Source: an uncultured Flavobacterium sp.
Lineage (GTDB): Bacteria; Bacteroidota; Bacteroidia; Flavobacteriales; Flavobacteriaceae
Length of the DNA: 64,000 bases
Direction: 5' to 3'
NCBI GenBank assembly: GCA_934636265.1
Contig: CAKUAD010000001.1
Location: forward strand, 1-64,000
The notes under the pieces were generated by a model, which was not told the DNA's origin, did not search any database, and saw only the letters and a list, made by a program, of their open reading frames with translations. The position numbers and the translations under genes are program-made. This document shows positions 32,181 to 41,231 of this stretch, piece after piece (position 1 is the stretch's first letter; each line of letters starts with the position of its first letter).

Positions 32181-32849
32181 ATGAAAACTAAATTCTTGAT
32201 GATAGGATTGGGCGCCTTTGCGTCAACCTTTATCTCTTGTAAGACCGATGAAGAGAAACAGGCTGAAATGACTGTCGACCGTTATGAAAAATACGTCGAT
32301 TCGGTGGCCAATGTTTCAGCCGATGAAGCCAAAGCCAATTGGGAAGCTATTGAGGCCGAGTACGCCCGCCGTACCACCGATGCCGAGGCTGCACTTGCAT
32401 CAATGAAAGACCGCGAGGCTGCCCAAAAGCGTCTGGATGACAAACGCGCCAAGTATGAGGAAATCAAATCCAAGTACGTAGCTGAGATGGAAGCCGAAGC
32501 CGTGCCGGAAAGTCCAAAAGTGTATGTGACATTGTTCCCTGGTGGCGCGGTCGGAAAAGACTTGAATTTTGATTGGGTCAACAAAGACAACATCCTGAAA
32601 GTTTACAACGACTTCAACAACGCGTATGACGCAAACAAAGGGTCATTCAGCCGTGAGGATTTCGACGAAATCAAAAAGGCTTGGGAAGCGCTTGATGCTC
32701 GTAAGAATACGGTTGAGAAAGAAGGACTTTCTTCAGGCGACAATCTGAAGATCGCAAACCTTAAAATGAAATGGTCACCAACGTTTAAGATTGACCGTAT
32801 GAAGGCAAAAGGTGACGAAAACCAGGAAGCCAAAGACGCGGCTGAATAA
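32181..32849 (+). CDS. Coiled-coil lipoprotein, uncharacterised
   Basis: 222 residues. A lipoprotein signal peptide with ISC at Cys20 is followed by a highly charged helical segment (about 25-105: KQAEMTVDRYEKYVDSVANV, REAAQKRLDDKRAKYEEIKS), likely a coiled coil. After that come a short beta-like segment (VYVTLFPGGAVG) and a second helical segment. It looks like periplasmic lipoproteins of the DUF6565 type in Bacteroidota (recognition uncertain). The strong AT-rich promoter and terminator suggest high, monocistronic expression. Confidence 0.7.
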   Translation: MKTKFLMIGLGAFASTFISCKTDEEKQAEMTVDRYEKYVDSVANVSADEAKANWEAIEAEYARRTTDAEAALASMKDREAAQKRLDDKRAKYEEIKSKYVAEMEAEAVPESPKVYVTLFPGGAVGKDLNFDWVNKDNILKVYNDFNNAYDANKGSFSREDFDEIKKAWEALDARKNTVEKEGLSSGDNLKIANLKMKWSPTFKIDRMKAKGDENQEAKDAAE

Positions 32850-32876
32850 CACCGGATAATTTTTCATCTACCTGAG

Positions 32877-32909
32877 AAGGCGGCCCGAAAAGGCTGCCTT
32901 TTCGCTTTT
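32877..32909 (+). terminator. Strong terminator, partly shared
   Basis: Nine-pair stem AAGGCGGCC / GGCTGCCTT (one G-T pair), loop CGAAAA, then TTCGCTTTT. It lies between the lipoprotein and the convergent response regulator. Confidence 0.8.
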
Positions 32910-33528
32910 AAATGAGGTCTAGTTTTGCGGCTGCTTTGATGAGCGCGGCGGTGTTTTTACTTTCCAGTTTCAGCATCAGATTCTGCCGATGCGTACTGAC
33001 CGTGGTTACGCTTATGAAGAGCCTATCTGCGATTTCCTGATTGGTATGGCCTTCGGCGATTTCTCTCAAAACTTCCTGTTCGCGTCTAGTTAGCGTTGGT
33101 TTCTCAGTGAAACGTGATTCAGGCTGTTTGCTGTAGTCGACATTAAAAAACAGGTTGTCCTCGGCCACTTCGTCAATGGCTTTGAAAAGATCTTCGCGTG
33201 AAGCGTTTTTCAAAAGGTAGCCCCGTGCGCCGTTTTGGATCATTCGGGAGATGTAACTCCGGTCATTGAAAGTGCTTAGAGCAAGACATTTTACCGTGGG
33301 AAATTCAGCCGCAATCTTGGCGCAAAGATCGATACCGTTGATATCCGGCAGATTGATGTCCAGAAAAGCGATATCCACTTTATTTTTTTTCAGAAAGCCG
33401 ATAGCTTCAAACGCGTTTTCGGGACTTCCGATCACTTCAACTTCAGGATGCTGAAGCAACAAAGTTTTAAATCCTTCAGCGACCATCGGATGATCGTCCA
33501 CAATAATTATTTTCAACTTGGTTTTCAT
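32908..33528 (-). CDS. LuxR/NarL-type response regulator
   Basis: 206 residues. Receiver with DDH at 11-13 and phospho-Asp57 (IAFLDINLPDINGIDL), C-terminal LuxR helix-turn-helix from about 142 (LTRREQEVLREIAEGHTNQE, then ISVTTVSTHRQNLMLKL). It is the partner of the TPR kinase gene; the start codon overlaps the kinase stop by four bases (ATGA). The likely targets are near: the divergent lipoprotein operon and its own promoter, where a TCCTA/TAGGA dyad is seen. Confidence 0.94.
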   Translation of the reverse strand: MKTKLKIIIVDDHPMVAEGFKTLLLQHPEVEVIGSPENAFEAIGFLKKNKVDIAFLDINLPDINGIDLCAKIAAEFPTVKCLALSTFNDRSYISRMIQNGARGYLLKNASREDLFKAIDEVAEDNLFFNVDYSKQPESRFTEKPTLTRREQEVLREIAEGHTNQEIADRLFISVTTVSTHRQNLMLKLESKNTAALIKAAAKLDLI

Positions 33529-35444
33529 TTGACGTCAAATTCCAAATGTACCGATGTTCCTTTTTCGTCTGACCGAATATCCATAGTTCCGTTGAGATAA
33601 TCCGCACGGCTTTTTACGTTGGCCAGCCCGATTCCTGTTTTTGATTGCGCGGTGTCGAACCCTTTTCCGTTGTCTTCAACAGTGAGTGAAACCTGTTTGC
33701 CGTTTCGGCTGATCTGTACATGCGCTTCAGTCGCACCTGAATGCTTGATGATGTTGTTCAGCAGTTCCTGAATGATTCGGAACAACGTGATTTCAACGGT
33801 CTGTTCAAGTCGATCTTTTAATCCGAATTGCTCATAGAAGACTTTGGTCGAACTGTTTTCGGTGACCGATGAACAAAGGTCGCTGACAGCTTCATCCAAC
33901 CCGAATTTCAAAAGCGATTCCGGCATCATGTTGTGCGCGACGCGTCGCATTTCGGCAATCGCATCGTCAAGTTGTATGAGACTTTTTGAAAAGGCCTGTG
34001 CGTTTTCGTCGGTCATCACCACATTTCCTTTCATCGAATTGAGCTGAAATTTCACACCCGAAAGCATTCCACCCAATCCGTCATGAAGGTCGCGCGCTAG
34101 CCTAGTACGTTCGATCTTTTCGCCTTCAAGCATGTTTTGTGTCGCCACGATTTGCTTTTCCTGTTGCAGACGTATGATTTGCTGTTCGGCATTTTTTCGT
34201 TTGGCCGACATGTATCGGTATAGCAAAAACCCCGAAATCAATAGCAATGAGAGAACCACTCCTAGTGCGATCATGTAGAATTTCGTTCGGCTTTTTTCAA
34301 CTTCCAGACTCTCGATTTTTCGCTGTTTTTCCGAATTCTGAAACTTGGCATCTGATTCCGCAAGTTTGGTTTTGAGTTCAATCGAATTTAAACTGTCGCT
34401 GAGTTGTCGATATGATTCCAAGAATCCGTAAGCTTCATCGAAACGTCCGGATTTATTGTAGACTGTCGCCGCGACGTCATAGGCATACATTAAAGAAGGA
34501 AGCATCTTATTTTCTTTTGCAATCGCAATAGCTTCATCTACCGTAGGAATTGCTTTTTGCGATTGGCCGTCGAGCTGATAATATTCCGCCAGTGAGCACA
34601 ATCCGTTAACGAGACCATGCAAATTCCCTCTTTTTTTATTGTATGCATTGCTCTCCAAAACAGTCGCAATTGCCTGTTTGTAAGCTTTTTTGTGCGACAA
34701 AATTCGCGATTTGTCAAAAAGCGCACTGTAGTAGCTATTGTCGTTGCTTTCTTTTTTCGTGACCGCCAAACATTCGTCAACTACGGGTTCGGCCTTGTCA
34801 AACTCCTCTTTTTCGATGTACGCGCTACCTAAAAGAGACAACGCATCAGCCAGAACACGAGGCGCGTTCTCTTTTCGGGCCAAGTCGGCCGCTTGTTTTG
34901 AATATTGAATGGACTTATCCAAATTGCCCATATTAAGAAAGGCAACTGCAATGAAGTTGTAAATTCGTTTGGTGTATTTTGGCTCGTTGTTTTGCTGGAA
35001 CAACGTCAATCCTTCCTGAAAATACTTGATCGCTTTTTCATAGTCGGCGATATACAGATAGTCGTTCCCGAGGTTTGTGGTAAAATGTGCAACCCAATGC
35101 TTGTCATTTCGCTCCTTTGCTCGCTTTAGGCCATCGAGCGTGAGTTGCTTCATTTTATCGTACTGCGCGGTGTAAATGTAAACCGATCCCGCGTTTCCTG
35201 CGTAGTTGTAGATTCCTTCGTCATAGTTGTTTTTCAGACTCAGGTCATATGCCTTTTTGTAATAAACCAGAGCCGAATCATAGCTGACCTCACAAAAATA
35301 TTCACCGATACTATTCAGCGCCTTGACTTTGTCTTCGACTGATTTGGCTTTCTGATAGTCGTTTTTCAATGATTTGACATCGCCCGACTGCGCATGAGCC
35401 GTGACGGCAAAAAAGAAAATAGCCGCGAGAAGAATGTGTTTCAT
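33525..35444 (-). CDS. TPR-containing sensor histidine kinase (HisKA_3)
   Basis: 639 residues. Signal peptide 1-18, a periplasmic region with about seven TPR-like helical repeats (25-350), a coiled linker, one transmembrane helix at 388-410, a second coiled coil (QQIIRLQQEKQIVATQ), a HisKA_3 dimerisation domain with His454 (RDLHDGLGGML), and HATPase with DNGKGFD and GIGLANVKSRA. This is the NarX-like class that phosphorylates LuxR-type regulators. The periplasmic TPR part probably senses a protein or peptide. Forms an operon with the downstream regulator. Confidence 0.94.
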   Translation of the reverse strand: MKHILLAAIFFFAVTAHAQSGDVKSLKNDYQKAKSVEDKVKALNSIGEYFCEVSYDSALVYYKKAYDLSLKNNYDEGIYNYAGNAGSVYIYTAQYDKMKQLTLDGLKRAKERNDKHWVAHFTTNLGNDYLYIADYEKAIKYFQEGLTLFQQNNEPKYTKRIYNFIAVAFLNMGNLDKSIQYSKQAADLARKENAPRVLADALSLLGSAYIEKEEFDKAEPVVDECLAVTKKESNDNSYYSALFDKSRILSHKKAYKQAIATVLESNAYNKKRGNLHGLVNGLCSLAEYYQLDGQSQKAIPTVDEAIAIAKENKMLPSLMYAYDVAATVYNKSGRFDEAYGFLESYRQLSDSLNSIELKTKLAESDAKFQNSEKQRKIESLEVEKSRTKFYMIALGVVLSLLLISGFLLYRYMSAKRKNAEQQIIRLQQEKQIVATQNMLEGEKIERTRLARDLHDGLGGMLSGVKFQLNSMKGNVVMTDENAQAFSKSLIQLDDAIAEMRRVAHNMMPESLLKFGLDEAVSDLCSSVTENSSTKVFYEQFGLKDRLEQTVEITLFRIIQELLNNIIKHSGATEAHVQISRNGKQVSLTVEDNGKGFDTAQSKTGIGLANVKSRADYLNGTMDIRSDEKGTSVHLEFDVK

Positions 35445-35492
35445 TTGTTTGAGACGATTTTACAAAGCAAAGCAAAAAACCGTGTCTGGAAT

Positions 35493-35533
35493 TCCTATAA
35501 AAGTAGGATGTTTTAAATCGTGTTTTTGTAGGA
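35493..35533. promoter_or_regulatory. TCCTA/TAGGA dyad in the divergent region
   Basis: TCCTA-N6-TAGGA at 35493-35508 with a further GTAGGA at 35528-35533, between the TPR kinase operon and the surface-lipoprotein operon. A plausible operator for the adjacent LuxR-type regulator; function is inferred. Confidence 0.35.
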
Positions 35534-35585
35534 AGGCCATCTTTTTTTGCCAGAGTAGTTTTACAACATTCAAAAATTCTAAAAC

Positions 35586-36980
35586 ATGAAAAGCCTTAAA
35601 CTACTTTTTAATGTCCTTTTGCTGATCGCGATTGTGGCATGTTCGTCCGATGATTCGTCATCAGATCCTGACACATTAACCGTTGTGACTGCCGATCCGC
35701 AAGTTTCCGGATTAAGTGCGATCCTCGGTGGTTCGATAACATCTGAAGGGGAAGAACCTATACTCGAAACTGGCGTCTTATTGGCAACAGCTCCTGATCA
35801 AACACTTGAAACGTTTCCCGACGGCGCGTATCCGATCGCACTCTCGGGAAACAACTTTGACGAGTTGCTAGAGTTTGAACCGGAATGGGCGGGGACGCCA
35901 ATTTACGTTCGTGCGTACGCCAAAACGGCGAGCCAAGTCGTCTATGGTGTTTCCAAAATGTTTGTGCTCGAGGGCTGCGAAGTGCATTTGGTCACGCCCG
36001 ATGGTGCCGTTACAATCGATTCACCTGAAACCTGGTCAGCCGGAATGGTTCACGTCATCAGTCACAATGTTACAGTTACTTCGCAGTTGACTATCGAAGC
36101 CGGAGCAATCGTAAAAATTGAAGGCGCGCAGATTCGTGTCAACGCCGGCGGAACGATCGAAGCCATCGGAACCGAAGAATCCCCAATCATTTTCACTTCT
36201 ATGAAAGACGACACGTTTTGTGGCGACACCAACTTGAACGGCGAATCTTTTGGTGAAAAAGGCGATTGGATCGGGATTCATCTGACAGCGCCGGGAAGCC
36301 GATTTGCTTTTTGCGGAATTCTATATGCCGGGGCCAATGATGGTGGTTACTACAACGCAGTTCGTATCAGTGACACCGGAAACGATTTTGAATTCAACAA
36401 TTGTGCATTTGCTTACACTTTGGGTCATCCGACTGCTTCGGCTGCGTTTGCTTTTTACGGTGGCGCGCAGATGGCCGATGCCGAAGTTTCAAAATTTACC
36501 AATAATCAATTCTACGAAAACGATCGCCCGATCTACCTGAACATTTATTATAATTTTAATCCGAACAACCACTTTCTTAATCCTGACGATCCTGCCTTGA
36601 CCAATTCCCGCAACGGAATCTGGACTTGGAACACGACGATGGCCGGAGTTACCGCAACTTTTATGGAAGATGAAGCGCCGTATGTGATTGATGCATTCTT
36701 TAATGGAGGCGGAAGCGGCGCAACCGACGGAGTCATCATCGGGCCAAATGTTACGATTAAATTCAATGGTTCCAGTTCAGGAATTTCGAGAGCTGCAAAC
36801 CGAAATGTGACGATTGACCCTTCGGCTATGTTGACATCTTACAAAGACGACGACCGAGGAGGCGATACGAACGGCGATGGAAATCTGACCAGTCCTTCTG
36901 ATGGCGATTGGGACGGTTATTACAACTATCAGACGACGTCGTATTTGGGTGGAGGTAACATTTTTTACGATTCGCACTGA
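35586..36980 (+). CDS. Beta-helix surface lipoprotein
   Basis: 464 residues. Lipobox IVACSSD (Cys19) followed by a Ser/Asp-rich tether, typical of surface-exposed Bacteroidota lipoproteins. Residues about 30-125 form a fibronectin-like or DUF-type beta domain (GLSAILGGSITSEGEEPILE). From about 150 onward the sequence reads as a right-handed parallel beta helix (VTSQLTIEAGAIVKIEG, then INAGGTIEA-like turns and EFNNCAFAY). The exact role is unknown; carbohydrate binding or adhesion is possible. The stop overlaps the next start (TGATG), so the two genes are translated together. Confidence 0.8.
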   Translation: MKSLKLLFNVLLLIAIVACSSDDSSSDPDTLTVVTADPQVSGLSAILGGSITSEGEEPILETGVLLATAPDQTLETFPDGAYPIALSGNNFDELLEFEPEWAGTPIYVRAYAKTASQVVYGVSKMFVLEGCEVHLVTPDGAVTIDSPETWSAGMVHVISHNVTVTSQLTIEAGAIVKIEGAQIRVNAGGTIEAIGTEESPIIFTSMKDDTFCGDTNLNGESFGEKGDWIGIHLTAPGSRFAFCGILYAGANDGGYYNAVRISDTGNDFEFNNCAFAYTLGHPTASAAFAFYGGAQMADAEVSKFTNNQFYENDRPIYLNIYYNFNPNNHFLNPDDPALTNSRNGIWTWNTTMAGVTATFMEDEAPYVIDAFFNGGGSGATDGVIIGPNVTIKFNGSSSGISRAANRNVTIDPSAMLTSYKDDDRGGDTNGDGNLTSPSDGDWDGYYNYQTTSYLGGGNIFYDSH

Positions 36981-37918
36981 TGAAAAAGATAGTCTATTTT
37001 CTGCTTTGCGTAACAGCAATGAATGCTCAGGTTGGCATAAATACGCCTGTTCCTGATCCGTCGGCAATATTGGATATCTATTCTAACAACAAGGGTTTAC
37101 TGATACCAAGGGTTATCATAACCAATGCTTTTGACGGGACGTCTCCGATTGCGAATCCTCAAATGAGTACGTTGGTTTTCAACACAAATCTTAATTATCC
37201 AGGAGGAACCGGATTTTATTATTGGTGGGGACCATCGATAGGATGGATAAGGCTTGCTGATGATCGTACCCAACTCTGGCAACGTAACGCTGTAGCCGGC
37301 CTGACTTATCTCAAGACAAATACTGATCGCGTCGGCATCGGAACTCCAGATCCACAGGAACGTCTTGAAGTTGCGGGAAAAATCCGTATTTCCGACGGAA
37401 GCCAAGCCAACGGACGGGTTTTGGTAAGTGATGCCGACGGATCGGGAACGTGGATGGATAATGTAGCGATCAAGCCGGCGGTGACGGGCGTTTTTGGAAA
37501 TGGCGTGACCATCGGAAACGGGGCGACGGTCGGGAATATCACGGCCAATTCTAACACAGGAGCGTATATAACATTACCTCCCGGAAAGTGGATGGTTTTT
37601 ACGACTTTGTTGCTGCAGGCTTATTTACCGGCCGACGGCTCGATGTTTATCCGGACTACTTTTTCCTGTTCGCCCGGCGTTCTTTCAAGCTGCGACATAA
37701 TCGCAGGCGGACTGCTGTCAGGTGTGATTTCCGGACCAAATCACTTTGGAATACTCAATGGTCAATGTGTGATTTCAAACCAAGCTGCTTATCCAAAAAC
37801 GTATTATTTATTCGCGAACCTGACCAAGTACGGAAACGTTCCTGCCACAACAGTACTTACCGGCATCGGAAGTTCGTTCTGGGGCGAAAACATGATGTCT
37901 GCAATTCCGATGAATTAG
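36980..37918 (+). CDS. VGINT-type secreted protein, uncharacterised
   Basis: 312 residues. Signal peptide ending at MNAQ, then VGINTPVPDPSAILDIYS and KGLLIPRVIITN, the hallmark opening of a large group of Bacteroidota surface proteins sometimes annotated as tail-fibre-like. In the middle is another such repeat (VGIGTPDPQERLEVAGKIRI). The C-terminal 110 residues are beta-rich and contain cysteines (FSCSPGVLSSCDIIAGG). No T9SS tail is obvious. It overlaps the upstream lipoprotein gene by one base, and its stop overlaps that of the convergent methyltransferase gene by four bases. Confidence 0.75.
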   Translation: MKKIVYFLLCVTAMNAQVGINTPVPDPSAILDIYSNNKGLLIPRVIITNAFDGTSPIANPQMSTLVFNTNLNYPGGTGFYYWWGPSIGWIRLADDRTQLWQRNAVAGLTYLKTNTDRVGIGTPDPQERLEVAGKIRISDGSQANGRVLVSDADGSGTWMDNVAIKPAVTGVFGNGVTIGNGATVGNITANSNTGAYITLPPGKWMVFTTLLLQAYLPADGSMFIRTTFSCSPGVLSSCDIIAGGLLSGVISGPNHFGILNGQCVISNQAAYPKTYYLFANLTKYGNVPATTVLTGIGSSFWGENMMSAIPMN

Positions 37919-38706
37919 CAGCGGATCACGAAGTGTTCCCTAGGTTGTTCGCTTCTAAAAAACACCAAACCCCATTGGAATGTGTCAATCGTGACCGTGA
38001 CTTTGGGGTTTTGTTTAATGATTTCCCAGGCTTGTTCCATTTCAGCTGACCAATGAATGTCATCGAAAATCCAAACCGAATCATTTGTAACGGTCGGCAG
38101 GAGTTTTTCGAAATAGGCGAGAGTAGCGTCTTTCTGATGATTGCCGTCAAAATAAATTAGGTCGAATGTCAAAAGTCCAACGTCGAACGATTTTAAGGTT
38201 GCGGCGAATTCACCGGTTTTCAGGTCGATATGTTGCATGCCGAAGTTTTCAAATTGCCTTTTTGCGACCGATGCCGTCTGCAGGCAACCTTCGAGCGTTG
38301 TGATTTTTGATTCGGGATTTCCAAGCGAAAGGGCAGACGTGGCCAATCCGACTGACGTTCCAATTTCCAGAACATTTTCAGACTTGAAGTATCGGACGAT
38401 TCTATACAACATCATGGCGCGACTGGGCGAAATCCCGGCGTTTTTTGCAATGTCTGAAACCTTGCGTTTGTTGGATTTGAACACCCGTGATCCGGCGCCA
38501 AAGTCGGTTACTTCAATCTCTGACTTATCGTCCAGCAAAGACTTTCGAAATTGTGCGAGTTTTTTGTAGTCGGGAAAATCCGTTCGGTCGTAAAAGCATT
38601 TGGTCAGCAAGTCATAAACAAATGGCGAATGCACCGAATACTCGTTTTTCGAGTTCCAGAGAAATTTCGCGTACGACTTGATTAAATGCACCATAGATTC
38701 GGTCAT
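37915..38706 (-). CDS. SAM-dependent O-methyltransferase-like protein
   Basis: 263 residues. Motif I VLEIGTSVGLATSALSLG with the following acidic loop TTLEGCLQTASVAKRQFE, then LIYFDGNHQKDATLAYFEKL and WIFDDIHWSAEMEQAW, as in class I methyltransferase family 24-like enzymes. The N-terminal YAKFLWNSKNEYSVHSPFVY is typical of a flavobacterial subgroup of unknown substrate. The gene lies 14 bases downstream of a Uup-type ABC-F gene on the same strand, so it is likely cotranscribed with it. Confidence 0.87.
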   Translation of the reverse strand: MTESMVHLIKSYAKFLWNSKNEYSVHSPFVYDLLTKCFYDRTDFPDYKKLAQFRKSLLDDKSEIEVTDFGAGSRVFKSNKRKVSDIAKNAGISPSRAMMLYRIVRYFKSENVLEIGTSVGLATSALSLGNPESKITTLEGCLQTASVAKRQFENFGMQHIDLKTGEFAATLKSFDVGLLTFDLIYFDGNHQKDATLAYFEKLLPTVTNDSVWIFDDIHWSAEMEQAWEIIKQNPKVTVTIDTFQWGLVFFRSEQPREHFVIRC

Positions 38707-38720
38707 TATTAAATCTTAAA

Positions 38721-40583
38721 TCAGCCTTCTAACTTCTCCATCAGTTCCATCCACCGCAATTCCTTTTCTTCAAGCTTTTCAATGATTGATTGCAACTCAG
38801 TCGATTTTGAATTGATCGCGTCCGGGCTTAGGTTCGGATCGTTGAATTGCGCTTCAATCTCCTTTTTCTTCAGTTCCAAATCCTTGATTTCACGCTCGAT
38901 TTTCGAGTATTCTTTTTGCTCGTTGAACGACAAACCTGTTCCCGTGGCTTGTTGTTGCTTCCAGTTTGATTTTTCCTTTGGAGCATCGTCTTTCACGGGT
39001 TCGGCGCTGTCTTCATAAATCCTGAAATCCGAGTAGTTTCCGGGAAAATCCTCAATCACGCCATCACCTCTAAAGACGAACAAATGGTCAACGATCTTGT
39101 CCATAAAATAACGGTCGTGCGATACTACAACCAAACAGCCCGGATAATCGATCAGGAAGTTTTCCAGAACGTTCAGCGTTACAATGTCCAAATCGTTGGT
39201 TGGCTCGTCCAGTATCAGAAAGTTGGGGTTCTGAATCAAAACCGTGCACAGATACAGCCGTTTGAGTTCGCCGCCAGATAGTTTTTCAACGTAGTCATGC
39301 TGTTTTTTCCGGTCAAACAAAAACCGCTCGAGCAGTTGCCCTGCCGATAGCGTCCGGCCTTTCATCAGCGGAATGTACTCGCCAAATTCCTTGATCACAT
39401 CAATCACTTTCTGGCCTTGTTTGACTTCGATTCCAGCTTGGGTATAATATCCTATTTTCATCGTATCGCCCACAACAACCTTTCCGCCATCGGGCTTAAC
39501 CGCGCCGGTCAAAATGTTCAGGAAAGTGGTTTTGCCGGTCCCGTTGCGCCCGATGATGCCAATGCGGTCGCCGCGTTGAAAGTCATATGAAAAGCCGTCC
39601 AGGATTTTCTTATCGCCAAAATGCTTGACCAGTTTGTGGAGTTCGACAATTTTACTGCCCATGCGCTCCATGTTGATTTCCAGTTCGAGCACGTTTTCAC
39701 GGCGGCGGCTCTGGGCTTTTTCCTTGATGAGGTAAAAGTCGTCCTGACGCGATTTTGATTTGGTAGTTCTGGCTTTTGGTTGCCTGCGCATCCATTCGAG
39801 TTCCTTGACAAAAAGGTTTTGGGCCTTGTCGACACTGGCATTTTCACTGGCGATGCGCAGCTCCTTTTTTTCCAGAAAGTAGGAATAATTGCCTTTATAT
39901 TGGTAGAGCTTCCCGTTTTCCAGTTCAATGATTTCATTGCAGACGCGCTCCAGGAAAAAGCGGTCGTGCGTTACCATAAACAAGGTGATGGGCGCCGCCG
40001 CAAAATAATCCTCCAGCCATTCTATCATGTCCAGATCGAGGTGGTTGGTGGGTTCGTCCATGATCAGCAAGTCCGGACGGTTGATCAGGATAATGGCCAG
40101 CGCCAGACGCTTTTTTTGTCCGCCCGACAGATTCCTGACCTTGAGGTTCAGGTTATCCAATTTAAGTTTAAAAAGGATTTGCTTGAACTGGGTTTCAAAA
40201 TCCCACGCATTGTGGCGGTCCATGGCATCAAAAGCCTTTTGGTAAGCCTCAGTATCCGACGGATTTTCCAAGGCTTTTTCATAAGCGCGGATTACTTTGA
40301 GCGTTTCATTATCCGATGCAAAAATGCTTTCCTCAATCGTGAGGTTGTCCTGCAAATCCGGGACCTGCGACAAAAATGCCATTCGCATATCCTTGCGCAT
40401 GATCACTTGGCCGCTGTCGGGCTCGTCTTTTCCCGTAATAATATTCAGCAACGTGGTTTTTCCCGTGCCGTTCTTGGCGATAAAGGCTATTTTCTGGTCT
40501 TTGTTAATGCCAAAGGACAATTTGTCAAACAGCGTGCGTTCGCCGTATGATTTGGAGACGTTTTCAACCGATAGGTAATTCAT
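38721..40583 (-). CDS. uup: Uup-type ABC-F ATPase
   Basis: 620 residues. Two ABC cassettes: Walker A AKNGTGKTT at about 36-44, signature LSGGQKKRLALA, Walker B LLIMDEPTNHLD; then GRNGTGKTT, LSGGELKRLYL, FLILDEPTNDLD. The C-terminal 90 residues form an antiparallel coiled coil (KIEREIKDLELKKKEIEAQ) that binds DNA or ribosome in Uup. Uup affects transposon excision and ribosome assembly in E. coli. The -7 box TAATTTTG ends four bases before the ATG. Confidence 0.93.
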   Translation of the reverse strand: MNYLSVENVSKSYGERTLFDKLSFGINKDQKIAFIAKNGTGKTTLLNIITGKDEPDSGQVIMRKDMRMAFLSQVPDLQDNLTIEESIFASDNETLKVIRAYEKALENPSDTEAYQKAFDAMDRHNAWDFETQFKQILFKLKLDNLNLKVRNLSGGQKKRLALAIILINRPDLLIMDEPTNHLDLDMIEWLEDYFAAAPITLFMVTHDRFFLERVCNEIIELENGKLYQYKGNYSYFLEKKELRIASENASVDKAQNLFVKELEWMRRQPKARTTKSKSRQDDFYLIKEKAQSRRRENVLELEINMERMGSKIVELHKLVKHFGDKKILDGFSYDFQRGDRIGIIGRNGTGKTTFLNILTGAVKPDGGKVVVGDTMKIGYYTQAGIEVKQGQKVIDVIKEFGEYIPLMKGRTLSAGQLLERFLFDRKKQHDYVEKLSGGELKRLYLCTVLIQNPNFLILDEPTNDLDIVTLNVLENFLIDYPGCLVVVSHDRYFMDKIVDHLFVFRGDGVIEDFPGNYSDFRIYEDSAEPVKDDAPKEKSNWKQQQATGTGLSFNEQKEYSKIEREIKDLELKKKEIEAQFNDPNLSPDAINSKSTELQSIIEKLEEKELRWMELMEKLEG

Positions 40584-40587
40584 GCTG

Positions 40588-40595
40588 CAAAATTA
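40588..40595 (-). promoter_or_regulatory. -7 box TAATTTTG four bases before the Uup start
   Basis: Perfect TAnnTTTG on the minus strand, then CAGC and the ATG; predicts a leaderless mRNA. A TTG lies 15 bases upstream of the box, closer than usual. Confidence 0.5.
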
Positions 40596-40634
40596 GCGCA
40601 AAATAAAACACAAATCTTTTAAAAGGTTTTTGTG

Positions 40635-40690
40635 TCAAAAAGTCATTATAGCCGCCAAAATGACATTAAAAACGGTCTTGGTATAAAGCT
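40635..40690 (+). promoter_or_regulatory. hsp20 upstream region with GTCATT/AATGAC dyad
   Basis: GTCATT and AATGAC form an inverted repeat separated by 13 bases around 40642-40666. TGACATT at 40661-40667 plus AAAAACGG matches the motif ahead of grpE (TGACATT plus TTTACGG). Probably a heat-shock control site; no known operator such as CIRCE is present. Confidence 0.45.
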
Positions 40691-40746
40691 TGAAAGTTCG
40701 CAGGTCGAACACAAAAAAAGATTAACTACTTTAAAAACAAATCATT

Positions 40747-41169
40747 ATGACACAATTAAAACGCAACACCGGCAATGTATTTTTCCCGTCAATCATGGAA
40801 GAATTTTTCCGTCCTGACTGGATGGGTGGCAATGCACTATCAGTCCCGCCGGTCAACATCCGCGAGACCGACACCCAGTTTGAAGTCGAACTATCGGCAC
40901 CTGGTAAAACAAAGGATGATTTCAACATCGACGTCGATCAGAATCTGCTGACGATCTCATCTGAAAGCAAGCAAGAATCCAGCAGCAATGAAGGCAAGTA
41001 CACCCGTCGCGAGTTTTCGTTCTCGTCCTTTAAGCGATCCTTCACCCTGCCTGAAACCGTCAATGAAGACCAAATCACGGCGCGGTATGAAAACGGCATC
41101 CTCAGCATTGTACTTCCTAAAAAAGAGGAAGCGCTGCCAAAAGCTAAGCGAATGATTCAAATCGGTTAA
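40747..41169 (+). CDS. Hsp20/alpha-crystallin small heat-shock protein
   Basis: 140 residues. Short N-terminus, alpha-crystallin domain about 35-125 (VNIRETDTQFEVELSAPGKT, FSFSSFKRSFTLPETV, ARYENGILSIVLPKKEE) and an IQI-type C-terminal anchor (RMIQIG). An ATP-independent holdase that passes clients to DnaK-DnaJ-GrpE, whose genes grpE and dnaJ are also in this window. A terminator follows. Confidence 0.95.
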   Translation: MTQLKRNTGNVFFPSIMEEFFRPDWMGGNALSVPPVNIRETDTQFEVELSAPGKTKDDFNIDVDQNLLTISSESKQESSSNEGKYTRREFSFSSFKRSFTLPETVNEDQITARYENGILSIVLPKKEEALPKAKRMIQIG

Positions 41170-41195
41170 ACATTGATTTAAATTTTTGGGTTGGG

Positions 41196-41227
41196 AACGC
41201 TCCTCGGTTGGGGAGCGTTTCTTGTTT
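41196..41227 (+). terminator. hsp20 terminator
   Basis: Eight-pair stem AACGCTCC / GGAGCGTT with an eight-base loop, then TCTTGTTTG. Confidence 0.75.
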
Positions 41228-41231
41228 GTAT

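Noticed and set aside
35586-36980. T9SS sorting domain in the beta-helix lipoprotein
   Set aside because: The C-terminus lacks the PNP and final basic-hydrophobic pattern; the lipobox already explains surface anchoring.
36980-37918. Prophage tail-fibre region
   Set aside because: No other phage genes; VGINT openings are common in ordinary Bacteroidota surface proteins.
39780-40550. 256-codon frame antisense to uup
   Set aside because: Shadow of a certain ABC-F gene.
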